Assembly: GCA_020425605.1 (NCBI GenBank)
Contig: JAGQRH010000010.1
Location: forward strand, 1 to 64,000
Direction: 5' to 3'
Origin: Planctomycetota bacterium
GTDB taxonomy: Bacteria; Planctomycetota; UBA8742; UBA2392
DNA: 64,000 bases
Positions 18,401-27,400 of this stretch are shown piece after piece. Every line of letters begins with the position of its first letter. The stretch's first letter is position 1. The notes under the pieces were generated by a model. It saw only the letters and a list, made by a program, of their open reading frames with translations, was not told the origin of the DNA and ran no database searches. The position numbers and the translations under genes were made by a program.

Positions 18401-18640
18401 AAGGGTCTTCTTGGCGGCGGCCATCACCAGTGCTGCGGCCGTGCCGTGGCCGGAAACATCGGCCATCACGAATCCGAGGTGCCAGGGGTCGACCGTGACG
18501 AAGTCGTAGAAGTCGCCTCCTACGTGCTCACAGGCGCGATAGCTGGTCGCGATCTCAAGCCCCGGCACGCTTGGCGCGGGGGGCAGCATCGCGGCCTGCA
18601 CGCTGCGGGCGCGATCAATTTCTGTTCGGCGGTCGGCCAA
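15374..18640 (-). CDS. PP2C (RsbU-type) phosphatase - STAND ATPase - TPR regulator
   Basis: About 1088 residues from a TTG at 18640 with GGAG seven bases upstream. The frame extends to 18772 but would then overlap the divergent K+ channel gene. N-terminal SpoIIE/RsbU-type phosphatase: QAAMLPPAPSVPGLEIA, VGGDFYDF and MADVSGHGTAAALVMAAAK carry the metal-binding aspartates. STAND/NB-ARC ATPase: LIGREHEV, P-loop GTAGIGKT, Walker B LLLILDNAD, and GIPLAIELAAARAKVLS as in AfsR/LuxR-type ATPases. The C-terminal third is TPR repeats. The protein should dephosphorylate a partner (often an anti-sigma antagonist) under nucleotide control. No anti-sigma gene is adjacent. Domains are secure; the fusion is unusual. 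Confidence 0.88.
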   Translation of the reverse strand: MADRRTEIDRARSVQAAMLPPAPSVPGLEIATSYRACEHVGGDFYDFVTVDPWHLGFVMADVSGHGTAAALVMAAAKKTLQMCGPGSLSPREALLAANEHLAREIPRGMFVSVFYGVLDIRSYAFTFARAGHNPLLVLRNGASQPEVHAPAGAVLGVMPSAALGERLEEETLHFHLGDAVVVYTDGLTEAINNRHEMWTDARMHAALAGAAGRNAGEIVSQVVSAIDHFRDGAVQNDDQALVVFCPVERDADPAPLQSAGGAPETNLPPHATNLIGREHEVSELLGLLTEGDTGVATVTGTAGIGKTRVALGAASLAIAAYPAGAWHCDLSEAEDAEGVCKQVGEALGVDLSSGDSGQRIGLALQGRTRTRGGRLLLILDNADQCRAACAELVGQWRALSPDVVVLATSRTALGISGELSFAVRPLGVPARKKTARIERVNEAELRTLARMPSVELFVARARDRDPKFELTVENADAVGQLCVRLDGIPLAIELAAARAKVLSPQKMVERLNQRFALLRDQRGTSSRQSTLRGALEWSWELLDLPEQETLAQLSVCRGGFFLELAEEVVDLSGFPDAPLVMDIVESLHDKSLLDTTELTRLGGERRFIMFESVRAFAQEQLGKLGSAPAVEQRWRVALTRYAKDWYAKSSSDESRLRLQLELEALTDISRGKDDTACWAALIAGPMLQRLGSPNAAREILKQTADHCADEDLKSRLHIAYSLALVHADPAGAEAILANVPKDSSLYVEAILALGQTYQNRGNSKVMAELLHGLEVRDDLSPLQRGRVSAGLGNASIMTGDVNRGLEYYLATLETAKKLGDAVLEGQVTGNIGVVYNMKGDQVKALDYFNRALVLMQAQEHQIAESYWLVNIAGIHEHAGELDEAEAKLTRALRLGRENGLREVTAAALGALASVQGMRGNFDEALELGRQALEVDEEVGNLRGKATHLTQYNQVLQKMGRLDEYEAGLNEIIAICEQTGDRVMLAERAIELGVLQAERAGASGEALDAAAARLAKFVAELEELGAGHVVNGRLVLAKTLVQLGRNAEACEVLAKLLNFEPQNDEEKEAQAQAKALQERLDGNRTTDQA

Positions 18641-18718
18641 ATGGGGCTCCGGGCACTGCTGCAGCTTATCAGCAGCGTCGGCGGTGCAAACGTCCGCACA
18701 TGCAGCTAAATTGAGGGC

Positions 18719-19555
18719 ATGACGGAAACTCAGGCCCCACCCCGGCTGGCGCCCTGGCGCGAGCGAATGCACGAAGTGATCTTCGAGGCTGACACCGCGG
18801 CGGGCAAGGCCTTCGACGTCGTTCTGCTGGTCCTGATCGCCGGCAGCATCGTGGCCGTGATGCTGGAGAGCGTCCCGGAGATTGCCGCCGATGCCAACTG
18901 GGCCCGCACCCTGCGCATCGGCGAGTGGACGTTTACGGGGCTGTTCGCGATCGAGTACATACTGCGGATGATCTGCGTGCGCAGGCCCCTACGCTATGCG
19001 CGCAGCTTCTACGGAATCATTGACCTGCTGGCGATCCTGCCGGCGTTCGTGTCGCTGCTGGTTCCCGGCAGCCAGTCATTCGCCGTCGTCCGCGCGGTCC
19101 GGCTACTGCGGGCATTCCGCGTATTCAAGCTGGCGCATTTCCTTACCGAAGCATCCAGCCTGAAGAGGGCGCTGGTTGCGAGCTGGCCGAAGATCGCGGT
19201 CTTCCTGATGACCGTGCTGGTGCTGATCGTGATCGTCGGCTCGGCGATGTACGTGATCGAGGGGCCGGAGTCGGGCTTTACGTCAATCCCGACCAGCGTC
19301 TACTGGGCGGTCGTAACCATCACGACCGTCGGCTACGGCGATGTCGCCCCGCAGACTGCGCTGGGCAAGGGAGTGGCATCGGTGATGATGATCATGGGCT
19401 ACGCGCTGATCGTGGTGCCCACCGGAGTGCTGAGCGCAGAAATGGCGAAGAACATTCCGGCCAAGCCGGTCAGCACCCAGGCCTGCCCGGATTGCGGCGC
19501 CGAGGGCCACGAAGCTGACGCCACGTTCTGCCGCGCCTGCGGCGCAAAGCTTTAG
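18719..19555 (+). CDS. Voltage-gated-type potassium channel with C-terminal zinc ribbon
   Basis: 278 residues with the six-helix Kv layout. S4 carries spaced arginines (AVVRAVRLLRAFRVFKLAHF). The pore helix and selectivity filter read TITTVGYGDVAP (filter TVGYGD, 203-208). The last helix is MMIMGYALIVVPTGVLSAEM. The tail is a zinc-ribbon, CPDCG then FCRACG (Cys 256, 259, 271, 274). Small Kv-like channels pass K+ across the inner membrane; the cytosolic ribbon may aid assembly or sensing. The gene diverges from the PP2C-STAND gene. Channel assignment is secure, gating type is not. Confidence 0.93.
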   Translation: MTETQAPPRLAPWRERMHEVIFEADTAAGKAFDVVLLVLIAGSIVAVMLESVPEIAADANWARTLRIGEWTFTGLFAIEYILRMICVRRPLRYARSFYGIIDLLAILPAFVSLLVPGSQSFAVVRAVRLLRAFRVFKLAHFLTEASSLKRALVASWPKIAVFLMTVLVLIVIVGSAMYVIEGPESGFTSIPTSVYWAVVTITTVGYGDVAPQTALGKGVASVMMIMGYALIVVPTGVLSAEMAKNIPAKPVSTQACPDCGAEGHEADATFCRACGAKL

Positions 19556-19684
19556 GCTTCAAGCCTTTTGGCGAATCGCCCTCCCGCAGGACCGCAACTT
19601 CGACACTCCATTGGGGTTGGATATTGCGACATCGGGGCATTCGGACAGAAGCGCGGCTCGATCAGCCGCAACAAGGAGCAAGTC

Positions 19685-20074
19685 ATGAGATACGCATGGA
19701 TACTGGGTTTGATGCTGAGCGTCGTGATCGGCGCCGGAACGCTGTCAGCCAAGGGGACGGATCGGGACGAGGCAAAGCCGACAAAGCACGCCAAGGCCGA
19801 CAAACAGGACAAGCAGGCCCAAGAGCACGTAGTCAAGGAACGTCAGGGCAAGCGGGCCCACAAGGGTGACAGCGGAAAGCGCGGCAACAAGGCCGAGCTG
19901 AAGGAGCGCGCCGGAAAGCGCAAGGGCAAAGCTGGCGGCGACCGCGACGGCAAGTCCCGCAAGCACAAGGGTAGGGCCCACGCCAAGCAAAAGGGTAGGG
20001 CCCACGGCAAGCACAAAGGCCACGGAAAGCACAAGGGCAAGCAGGGCCGCCGCGGCAAAGGCGGAAGGCGCTAG
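19685..20074 (+). CDS. Exported Lys/Gly/His-rich low-complexity protein
   Basis: 129 residues from the ATG at 19685, preceded by AAGGAGCAAGTC; the longer frame from 19568 has no ribosome site. A signal peptide (AWILGLMLSVVIGAGTLSAKG) precedes a highly basic region rich in Lys, Gly, Arg and His with repeats such as KGRAHAKQKGRAHGKHKG. The repeats are also direct repeats at DNA level near 19970-20010. It resembles histone-H1-like basic tails, but the signal peptide argues for an extracytoplasmic site, perhaps binding polyanions. Function unknown. Confidence 0.65.
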   Translation: MRYAWILGLMLSVVIGAGTLSAKGTDRDEAKPTKHAKADKQDKQAQEHVVKERQGKRAHKGDSGKRGNKAELKERAGKRKGKAGGDRDGKSRKHKGRAHAKQKGRAHGKHKGHGKHKGKQGRRGKGGRR

Positions 20075-20090
20075 CTAGCCTGACAATCGG

Positions 20091-20123
20091 GAACACGGCC
20101 GCGTCCCCCTCGCGGCTGTGTTC
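20091..20123. terminator. Convergent hairpin terminator
   Basis: A 13-bp stem (GAACACGGCCGCG/CGCGGCTGTGTTC, one G-T pair) with a 7-base loop, between the basic-protein gene and the radical SAM gene. Confidence 0.7.
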
Positions 20124-20125
20124 AT

Positions 20126-21013
20126 TTAGAGCCCGCGCATCCACTCTTCACGCAGCGGGATCTCGCCGCTTATCGCAGCGTCAAGCACGCGGACGATCTG
20201 TTCCCGGTCGCGCGGCAGGCGCCCGGCCAGTGGCAGGTAGTTGCTGGCGTGGTTGGTGCGGAAGATCGAATCGTCCGGGCGGGCTAGATCTACGAACGTG
20301 CGCAGCTCACGCAGCAGGCCGTGAATGTCCGCCAGCTCAAACCGGCCGGTATCCTCAAGTTTCGCGAGCGGCGTGCCCGGTACCACCGTAAGCGTCAGGC
20401 ATGAAACAAAGCGCGGGTTCATGGCCGTGGCCAGCCTGGCGGATGCCTCCGCGTGCTCGGCACTGCGCTCGATCCCGCCGGCGCCCAGCAGGAAGATTGC
20501 CGACAACTTCATGTTCGCCGCATGGGCCTTGTTGGCCGCACTGACGTGCTGCTCGAAGTTGGCGCCCTTGGCGATACGTTGCATGGTCTGATCGTCGCCA
20601 GATTCGGGGCCGATATAGAGGAGGGAAAGTCCCCACTCGCGCAGCAGCTTCAGCTCTGTATAGGTCTTCTCGTTCAGGTTGCGCGCCGTCGCGTACGCAC
20701 TGACGCGGCGAAGGCGCGGGAAGGTCTCGCGCAGGCCGCGCAGGATCGGCTCCCACTGGTCCACGGTCATGGCAAGCGCATCGCCGTCCGCTACGAAAAC
20801 CTTGTCCACACGCTCGCCGTAGGCTGAGCCCGCGATGGCGATGTCCTCAAGCGTCTCGGCCTGCGCCCGCACCCGATACTTCTTGTCGCGGTACATGTCG
20901 CAGTAGGTGCAATGGTTCCAGCTGCAGCCGATGGTCGCCTGCAGTATGTAGCTGTTCGCCTCGCTGGGCGGGCGGTAGATGCTGCCTTCGTATCGCATGG
21001 CTGCATCATCCAC
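20126..21013 (-). CDS. Radical SAM protein
   Basis: 295 residues from a GTG at 21013; an in-frame ATG at 20998 is an alternative. The iron-sulfur motif is GCSWNHCTYCDMY, i.e. C-x4-C-x2-C, the spacing of one uncharacterised radical SAM family rather than the common C-x3-C-x2-C. The TIM-barrel continues with VFVADGDALAM, GLSLLYIGPESGDD and LSAIFLLGAGG. No B12 or methylthiotransferase domain is attached. Enzymes of this family generate a 5'-deoxyadenosyl radical; the substrate is unknown. It diverges from the AAA+ trio with 93 bases between them. Confidence 0.85.
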   Translation of the reverse strand: MDDAAMRYEGSIYRPPSEANSYILQATIGCSWNHCTYCDMYRDKKYRVRAQAETLEDIAIAGSAYGERVDKVFVADGDALAMTVDQWEPILRGLRETFPRLRRVSAYATARNLNEKTYTELKLLREWGLSLLYIGPESGDDQTMQRIAKGANFEQHVSAANKAHAANMKLSAIFLLGAGGIERSAEHAEASARLATAMNPRFVSCLTLTVVPGTPLAKLEDTGRFELADIHGLLRELRTFVDLARPDDSIFRTNHASNYLPLAGRLPRDREQIVRVLDAAISGEIPLREEWMRGL

Positions 21014-21044
21014 AGGTCGGTGCTTGCGGCAACCATGCGGCTGC

Positions 21045-21050
21045 TATGAT
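21045..21050 (+). promoter_or_regulatory. Possible -10 element for the AAA+ trio
   Basis: TATGAT about 57 bases before the GTG start. The best -35 candidate (TTGCGG) is only 15 bases away, so the match is weak. Confidence 0.3.
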
Positions 21051-21106
21051 GCGCGCCCCGTGCAACCCTGACCCGTTATCGAACAGCCCTTAGACGGCCA
21101 GAGCCC

Positions 21107-24100
21107 GTGACCGAACGCCGACTCCAACTGCACACGTTGATCCAGGCCTTCGAGAACGAAACGGTCCTCGCGGAGGTTTTCGGCTACACGGAGATCTCGC
21201 GCTTCGCCGCGACCCCCACGCACGCCCGACGCGCCGTGGCAGCCAATGCACGCAACCTGGCTGAGCGCACGAAGCTGCTTGAGCTGTATCGGCGCTCGAC
21301 GCCTTCTGCGCCAACGATTCGCCAGTTCCGCGTCGAGCTTCCGCCGCCGCGCGATGTCCCGTTGTGGACACGCACCTTGCCACTGACATTTCAGGCCGCC
21401 GTGTTCGAGGTTCCCGGCGACGTGTGGCTGGCGTATTTCCCGGCCCTGCGCATTGAAGTCGTGGCCGACGACGAAGCCTCGCTTGAGCAGCGCGTGTCCG
21501 ATGAGCTGCTGTTGCAGCTGCGCCGCACACGTGCGGCCGGCACATTGTGGCATCTCGCCGCGCTGCAACGCTGCCAGGCGCTGACGGTCGAGTCGGCCGC
21601 AATTTCAGCGGACATCCCGACGCCCAAGGACGTCGCGCTACGCGAGTCGCTCACACCGAATGAGCCGTCGGTGCTCGAAAGTGTCGCCGTGAATCTGCTG
21701 GCTGAAGATCTGCGCCCTGCTTACGAGTACGCGGATCACGCAAGGCGCCTGGCCGAAGCGCTGTCAGAGCCCGGCCCTGAGAGCGTCCTGCTGGTCGGCC
21801 CCAGTGGCGTCGGCAAAACCGCCGTGTTCCATGAGCTGGTACGCACGCGCAATGACCTGCAGCTCGGCCGAACTCCGTTCTGGTCGACGAGCGGCTCGCG
21901 GCTGGTTGCGGGCATGTCCGGCTTCGGAATGTGGCAGGAGCGCTGCGACAACTTGCGCAAAGAAGCCTCGCGCACGCGGGCGATCCTGCATCTCGGCAAC
22001 CTGGTCGAGCTGATGGAAGTCGGCAAGGGCACGATGATCCAGCAGGGCATCGCCGGCTTCCTGCGCCCCTTTATTGCACGCGGCGAGCTGCTGTGCGTGG
22101 TGGAGTGCACGCCGGAGCAGTTGCCGGTGATTGAGCGCCAGGACGCCCATCTGCTGGGAGTATTCCGCAAGCTCGAAATCACAGAGCCGACCGCCGACAC
22201 GGCCACGGCCATCCTGATGTCCGTCGCGCACGATGTTTCGCAAGCCCGCGGGCAGGAACTGATCGAGCTGCACACGCTCGAGACCGTGGACCGTCTGCAC
22301 CGGCGGTACGCTACCTACTCGGCCTACCCTGGACGCCCGTTGCGCTTTCTGCGCAACCTGCTGGCGGACCGCGAAGAGCCTGCCACTGATTCCGAAGTCT
22401 ACGCGGCGTTCTCAACCGAGACCGGGCTACCGCGCATGATGCTCGACAGCGCAATCCCGATGGAGATTGCAAAGCTGAAGGACTATTTCGCCGAGCGCAT
22501 CATCGGGCAAGCCGGCGCGATCGAGCTTGTCACCGACCTGCTTGCAACGGTCAAGGCCGGGCTATCTCGGCCGCGCAAGCCGCTGGCAAGTTTCCTGTTT
22601 GTCGGCCCCACCGGCGTCGGAAAAACCGAGACGAGCAAGGCACTTGCCGAGTTTCTGTTCAACGACCGCCGTCGCATCACACGCTTTGACATGAGCGAGT
22701 ACGCCAGCCCCGTGGCCGTGCAACGATTGATCGGCGGCGTGTTCGGCGAAGAAGGTCTCCTGACTGCTCGCATGCGCGAGCAGCCGTTTGCCGTCTTGCT
22801 GTTCGACGAATTCGAAAAGGCCCACCCGCTCTTCTTTGACCTGCTGTTGCAGGTTCTCGGCGAAGCGCGCCTGACCGACGCGGCCGGGCGACTGGCCGAC
22901 TTCAGCAACGCCGTCGTGATCATGACCAGCAACCTCGGCGCGGAGGGCTTCATGCAGGGCGGCATCGGATTCGGCGATGCGCACGCCGACGCCGCTCAGC
23001 ATTTCACGAAGGCGCTGCAGGACTTCGTTCGGCCGGAGCTGCTGAACCGAATTGACCGTGTCGTGCCATTCACGCCGCTGGACCAGGCAAGCGTGCTGAA
23101 GATCGTCGAGCGCGAGATCGACCAGCTGAAACGTCGCCCGGGCGTGCTGGACACTGGAACACGACTCGATGTCACAGCGGCCGCGCAGTCATTGATCGCC
23201 CGCAAGGCCTACCACCCGGCGCTCGGCGCCCGGCCACTGAAGCGCGAAATCGAAACCAGCCTGCTGGTGCCGCTGGCGGATGCGCTGAACACTCAGCCGA
23301 AGGAATACGCGCTCAACGCCGTCGCCGATGTCGCGGACGACAAGCTCGCACTGGAAGTAGCGCCGCTGACAGACGCGGCCACGCGCCCCAAGGCACGCTC
23401 GTTCGCGGAGCCGTGGCTGTCGTCGCTGATGCAGGCCACCACCAATCTGCGTCGCAAGCTGCAGGCGGCACTGGCATCCTCGGCCGCGCTGCGGCTGCGC
23501 AATGAAGTCTACCGGCTCAACCGCACGCTCGAGATGGAGCGCCGCCGCAAGCGCAAGAAACCGGATACCAACTACTCCGCGCGCTACTTCGAGGCCGAGC
23601 ACCGTCTGGCACAGGTGCGCAAGGTGCTCGGCGCGTTCGAGTCCTGCATGGAGGACACGGCCGCCACCGAGGACCGCCTCTCCATTTGCGCCATGGGCCG
23701 CACGCGCGAGCAGGAAGTGCCCACCACTGCCGAAGTAGAAACGCGCACCCGCGAGTGGGCAGCGGCGTTGCGTGACCTGATGCGTCTCGACGGCGCAGGC
23801 AGCGACAGCGCGACGCTCTGGGTCTACTCGCACCACAATGAGATGATGTTCGAGCTCGCGCGCGCCTACCTGGAATGGGCGAAAGCAAACAAGTTCACGG
23901 CCGAGGTCTTCTGGTCCACGCGTGAGCTGGGCGACAACGATCGCCGCGACCTTCAGCGCCGCGCGGAGTTTGACTCGTCCGCCCTCGAGGCCCTGCGCCG
24001 CGAAACCACAGTGATGGCGAACCTGCCCGATCCGGTACCGGCCATGCTCTACCCGCCGGCCAACGCCGAAAGTTTCCTCGACAGCCCGCGTGAAGAGACC

Positions 24101-24436
24101 GGCGCGATAGCGATCAACGTGAGCGGCGAGGACGCGGGTTTGCTGCTGCGGCTCGAGGCCGGCGCGCACCGCTTCCGCTTTGACAACGAAGGCGAGCCGA
24201 TCAACGTCGAGGTGGCGTGCCACCCCGTCAGCGTCTGGCGCGCCAAACTGCCGATCCCGAAGGGCATGGCAAGCGACGAGCCCCTGCGCCGCCGCTACGA
24301 CATGCAGCAGCACCAGGCCAAAGATGAAACGCTCGGCGAAATCATCGCCTGGACCGGCGGCCGTATCGACGGCGTGCTGGCACGCTGCATCCGCGCAAGC
24401 TTCGAGCACGAGCTGGAAAAGCAGGTGGGCCTGTGA
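21107..24436 (+). CDS. Clp-like double AAA+ ATPase 1 with PCRF-like C-terminal domain
   Basis: 1109 residues, GTG start. A non-Clp N-terminal domain of about 200 residues. D1: Walker A GPSGVGKT (231-238) and a degenerate pore segment GMSGFGMWQER; the Walker B position reads ILHLGNLVEL with no acidic pair, so D1 probably does not hydrolyse ATP. D2: Walker A GPTGVGKT (500-507), Walker B LLFDEFEKAH, sensor 1 MTSNLG, arginine finger RPELLNRID, sensor 2 GARPLKREI. The GYVG pore loop is deleted (LIGGVFGEEG). GGIGFGD (about 618-624) sits where ClpX/ClpA carry the ClpP-binding loop. No M-domain. The C-terminus (about 900-1040) resembles the release-factor PCRF region (VSGEDAGLLLRLEAGAHRF) without GGQ. 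First gene of a tight three-gene operon. Role unknown; a remodelling ATPase is likely. Confidence 0.85.
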   Translation: MTERRLQLHTLIQAFENETVLAEVFGYTEISRFAATPTHARRAVAANARNLAERTKLLELYRRSTPSAPTIRQFRVELPPPRDVPLWTRTLPLTFQAAVFEVPGDVWLAYFPALRIEVVADDEASLEQRVSDELLLQLRRTRAAGTLWHLAALQRCQALTVESAAISADIPTPKDVALRESLTPNEPSVLESVAVNLLAEDLRPAYEYADHARRLAEALSEPGPESVLLVGPSGVGKTAVFHELVRTRNDLQLGRTPFWSTSGSRLVAGMSGFGMWQERCDNLRKEASRTRAILHLGNLVELMEVGKGTMIQQGIAGFLRPFIARGELLCVVECTPEQLPVIERQDAHLLGVFRKLEITEPTADTATAILMSVAHDVSQARGQELIELHTLETVDRLHRRYATYSAYPGRPLRFLRNLLADREEPATDSEVYAAFSTETGLPRMMLDSAIPMEIAKLKDYFAERIIGQAGAIELVTDLLATVKAGLSRPRKPLASFLFVGPTGVGKTETSKALAEFLFNDRRRITRFDMSEYASPVAVQRLIGGVFGEEGLLTARMREQPFAVLLFDEFEKAHPLFFDLLLQVLGEARLTDAAGRLADFSNAVVIMTSNLGAEGFMQGGIGFGDAHADAAQHFTKALQDFVRPELLNRIDRVVPFTPLDQASVLKIVEREIDQLKRRPGVLDTGTRLDVTAAAQSLIARKAYHPALGARPLKREIETSLLVPLADALNTQPKEYALNAVADVADDKLALEVAPLTDAATRPKARSFAEPWLSSLMQATTNLRRKLQAALASSAALRLRNEVYRLNRTLEMERRRKRKKPDTNYSARYFEAEHRLAQVRKVLGAFESCMEDTAATEDRLSICAMGRTREQEVPTTAEVETRTREWAAALRDLMRLDGAGSDSATLWVYSHHNEMMFELARAYLEWAKANKFTAEVFWSTRELGDNDRRDLQRRAEFDSSALEALRRETTVMANLPDPVPAMLYPPANAESFLDSPREETGAIAINVSGEDAGLLLRLEAGAHRFRFDNEGEPINVEVACHPVSVWRAKLPIPKGMASDEPLRRRYDMQQHQAKDETLGEIIAWTGGRIDGVLARCIRASFEHELEKQVGL

Positions 24437-27400
24437 AGCTGACCATCCCCCTGTACCAGGAGAAGTTCCGCAAGGACGGCCAGGACGTCTACTACGTGCG
24501 TCCGCTGTTCCCGGCTGCCATTGAGGCCACGCGGCCGGAGTTGCAGCGCGCCACGGACTCGGTCCGTAACAACCTGCGCAAGATGATCCAGGGCCTTGCG
24601 GCGGAGGCCCGCCACAATGCGCTGGCGTGGCAGATGCAATGCCCCGACGTGCGCGAGGAGCACGTCAGCCTGCGCATCCAGCTCAAACGCCGCAGTGTCG
24701 AGGCGCGCTTCGTGTTCGCGGTGTACGACCAGGGCGACAGCAGGCTCGCGTTCACCCCGCGCCTGCACCAGCTGATGTTCGAGCTGGCCCGCGGCGAGTC
24801 ACTTGAGACCCGCGCCGAGCAGGTGCTGACCGCCCACTACCGTAAGCTGGAGCGCGACGAAGGCGAAGTCGACCCGGCCGCCGACGCCATGCGCGGCAGC
24901 GGCTGGATCTCACATGTCGACATCAACGTCGGTGTGGACTCCCTGCACGTGCCACCCGTGAAGAACGACCGCGCCGAGATCGGAAGCTTTGGCCAGATGC
25001 GCGGCGCCGATGAGCTTCAGCGCGTTGGCCGGCTGATCAATTCACTCTACCCGGATGCGCTGCAGCGCGCCGTGCGCCGCGACGCGCTGGTGGATGAGGT
25101 CGCCCGCCTGCTGGTGCACAAGGACCGCCGGCCGCTGATGCTGCTGGGACGTTCCGGCGTCGGCAAAACCTCCATCGTCCACGAGGTTGTGCGCCGCCGC
25201 ATGAGTGAGCCGGACGCCGGTGGCGGCCGCAACCAGGTTTGGCTGATCTCACCCCAGCGGCTGATCTCGGGCATGAGCTACGTCGGACAGTGGGAAAACC
25301 GCGTCCACGCGATCCTCAGCGAGTGCAACAAGCGCGGCCACGTGCTCGTGTTCGATGACCTGATCGGGCTTTTCCGCGCGGGCATCTCGGCCTCCAGCAA
25401 CGTCAACGCGGCTCAGGTGCTGAAGCCGCACATCGAGAAGCACGAGGTCCGGCTGCTGGTAGAAATGACGCCCGATGAGCTGCGCATCCTGCAGGAACTC
25501 GACCGCGGCTTCGCCGATCTGTTTCACGTCCTGCGCATCGACGAGCCCGACGCCGATGAGAACCTGCGCATCCTGTTGCACGTGCAGCGCGAGCTTGAGG
25601 CCCGCCACCAGTGCCGCTTCACGCCCGACGTGCTGCCGACGGTGCTCGACCTGATGCAGCGCTACCAGCGCGACGTGGCCATGCCCGGCAAGGTCGCCGG
25701 CTTCATGAACCAGCTCGCGGTCAAGCACCGCAATTCCTCGCTGGGGCGGTTTGACGCCCTGGACGAGTTCGAGTCGCGCAGCGGCATGCGCGTGTTGTTT
25801 CTCGATTCCGACGCACGGCTCGAGCGCGACTGGGTGCGCTCGGGCATGCGCGAACGCATCGTAGGCCAGGACGCAGCCGTCGAGGCCCTGGCCGACGTCG
25901 TCACAATCGCCAAGGCACGCCTGAACGATCCCGAACGGCCGTTGGGCTCCCTGCTGTTCCTCGGCCCTACCGGCGTCGGCAAGACGGAGTGCGCCAAGGC
26001 GCTTGCGGGCTACCTGTACGGCGACCCTGCCCGACTGCTGCGCTTTGACATGAATGAATTTGTCGACGGCTCGTCGGTCGCTCGCCTGGTCGGCACGCTG
26101 ACTGAGCCTGAGGGTTTGCTAACGAGCGCAGTGCGCCGCCAGCCGTTCGCGACCATCCTGCTGGATGAAATCGAGAAGGCCCACCCGGCGGCGTTCGACG
26201 TGCTGCTGCAGGTACTCGGCGAAGGGCGCTTGACTGACGCGCTCGGCCGCACAGCCGACTTCACCAACTGCGTCATCATCATGACCAGCAATCTCGGCGT
26301 GCGTGAAGCACAGAGCGGGCTAGGAGTGGGCGGTCACGAGGACCGCGGCGACGCAGCCTACGTGCAGGCGGCGCGACGTTTCTTCCGGCCGGAGTTCTTC
26401 AATCGAATTGACCGGATCGTGCCGTTCCAACGGCTGGACCGCGAACAGGTTGAGCAGATCGCGCAACACCTGCTGCAGGATGTGTTCGCCCGTGAAGGCC
26501 TCGCCCGTCGTCGCTGCGTCCTGCAGGTGGACGCGCTGGCGATGGAACGCGTGGTCGACCGCGGCTATCACCCGACGCTTGGCGCACGCGCCATCAAGCG
26601 CGAGATCGAGCGCCAGCTTACCCGCCCGCTTTCGGCCAAGCTCGCCGAGCTGAACCCGGCCGTGCCGACCATTGTCCACCTGATGGCGCGGGGCGACAAC
26701 GTTGCCGTTGGACTGATCCCGCTTGAGGCTGCGGTTGCCGCGCCGCTCGCGGCCGTACGTTCGCCGCTGAGTGAGCCCGATGCAGCTATCTCGCGCATCG
26801 ACACGGTGCTGAACGTCGCCGAAGAAGTCCTTACGAAGCTGCAGCCCGACGGCGCCATTCCGAGCGGCGCCGTCACGCCCGAGTTGCGCCGCTACTTCGC
26901 ATTGCGCGAGCAGGTAAAGTACCTCGACGACGCGGTCGAGCGCTTTTTGGACTGGCGAGAACGCGAAGCGAGCCGGCCTGCACCCGCCGAGGCCAGTGCG
27001 AGTTCTCTCAGCGAGGATCGCCCGCGGCGCTCAACGCTTGGCGAAACGCTGCCCGTCGAGGCCGACGCGTGGCTGACCATGCGCACGCCCAACGAGCTGC
27101 GCGCGTTCCTGACCGCGCACGCCGACGACGCCGGCGAAACCGAGCTTGAGGGCCGCCTCCGCCGCCTGCTTGCTTCCGCCGCATTGCTGAACCTGATGGC
27201 CGAGCGCGAACCGGTCGCCGACGAACGAGTGCTGGTCATCCTGCGCACGGTCAACGGGCGCTCCGCCACGGCACCCGCAAAGATCCTCGGCTCGATCTGC
27301 GCGATGATGCGCCATCGTTTTTACCTCGGTACTGAGGAGCTGAAGCAGAATCACCCGGGGGTCTCCGCCTCTGTTGTGTCCGGCTACCTCGCGACCGACC

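Noticed and set aside
19685..20074. Histone H1-like DNA-binding protein
   Set aside because: The basic repeats fit, but a clear signal peptide precedes them, so a nucleoid role is unlikely.
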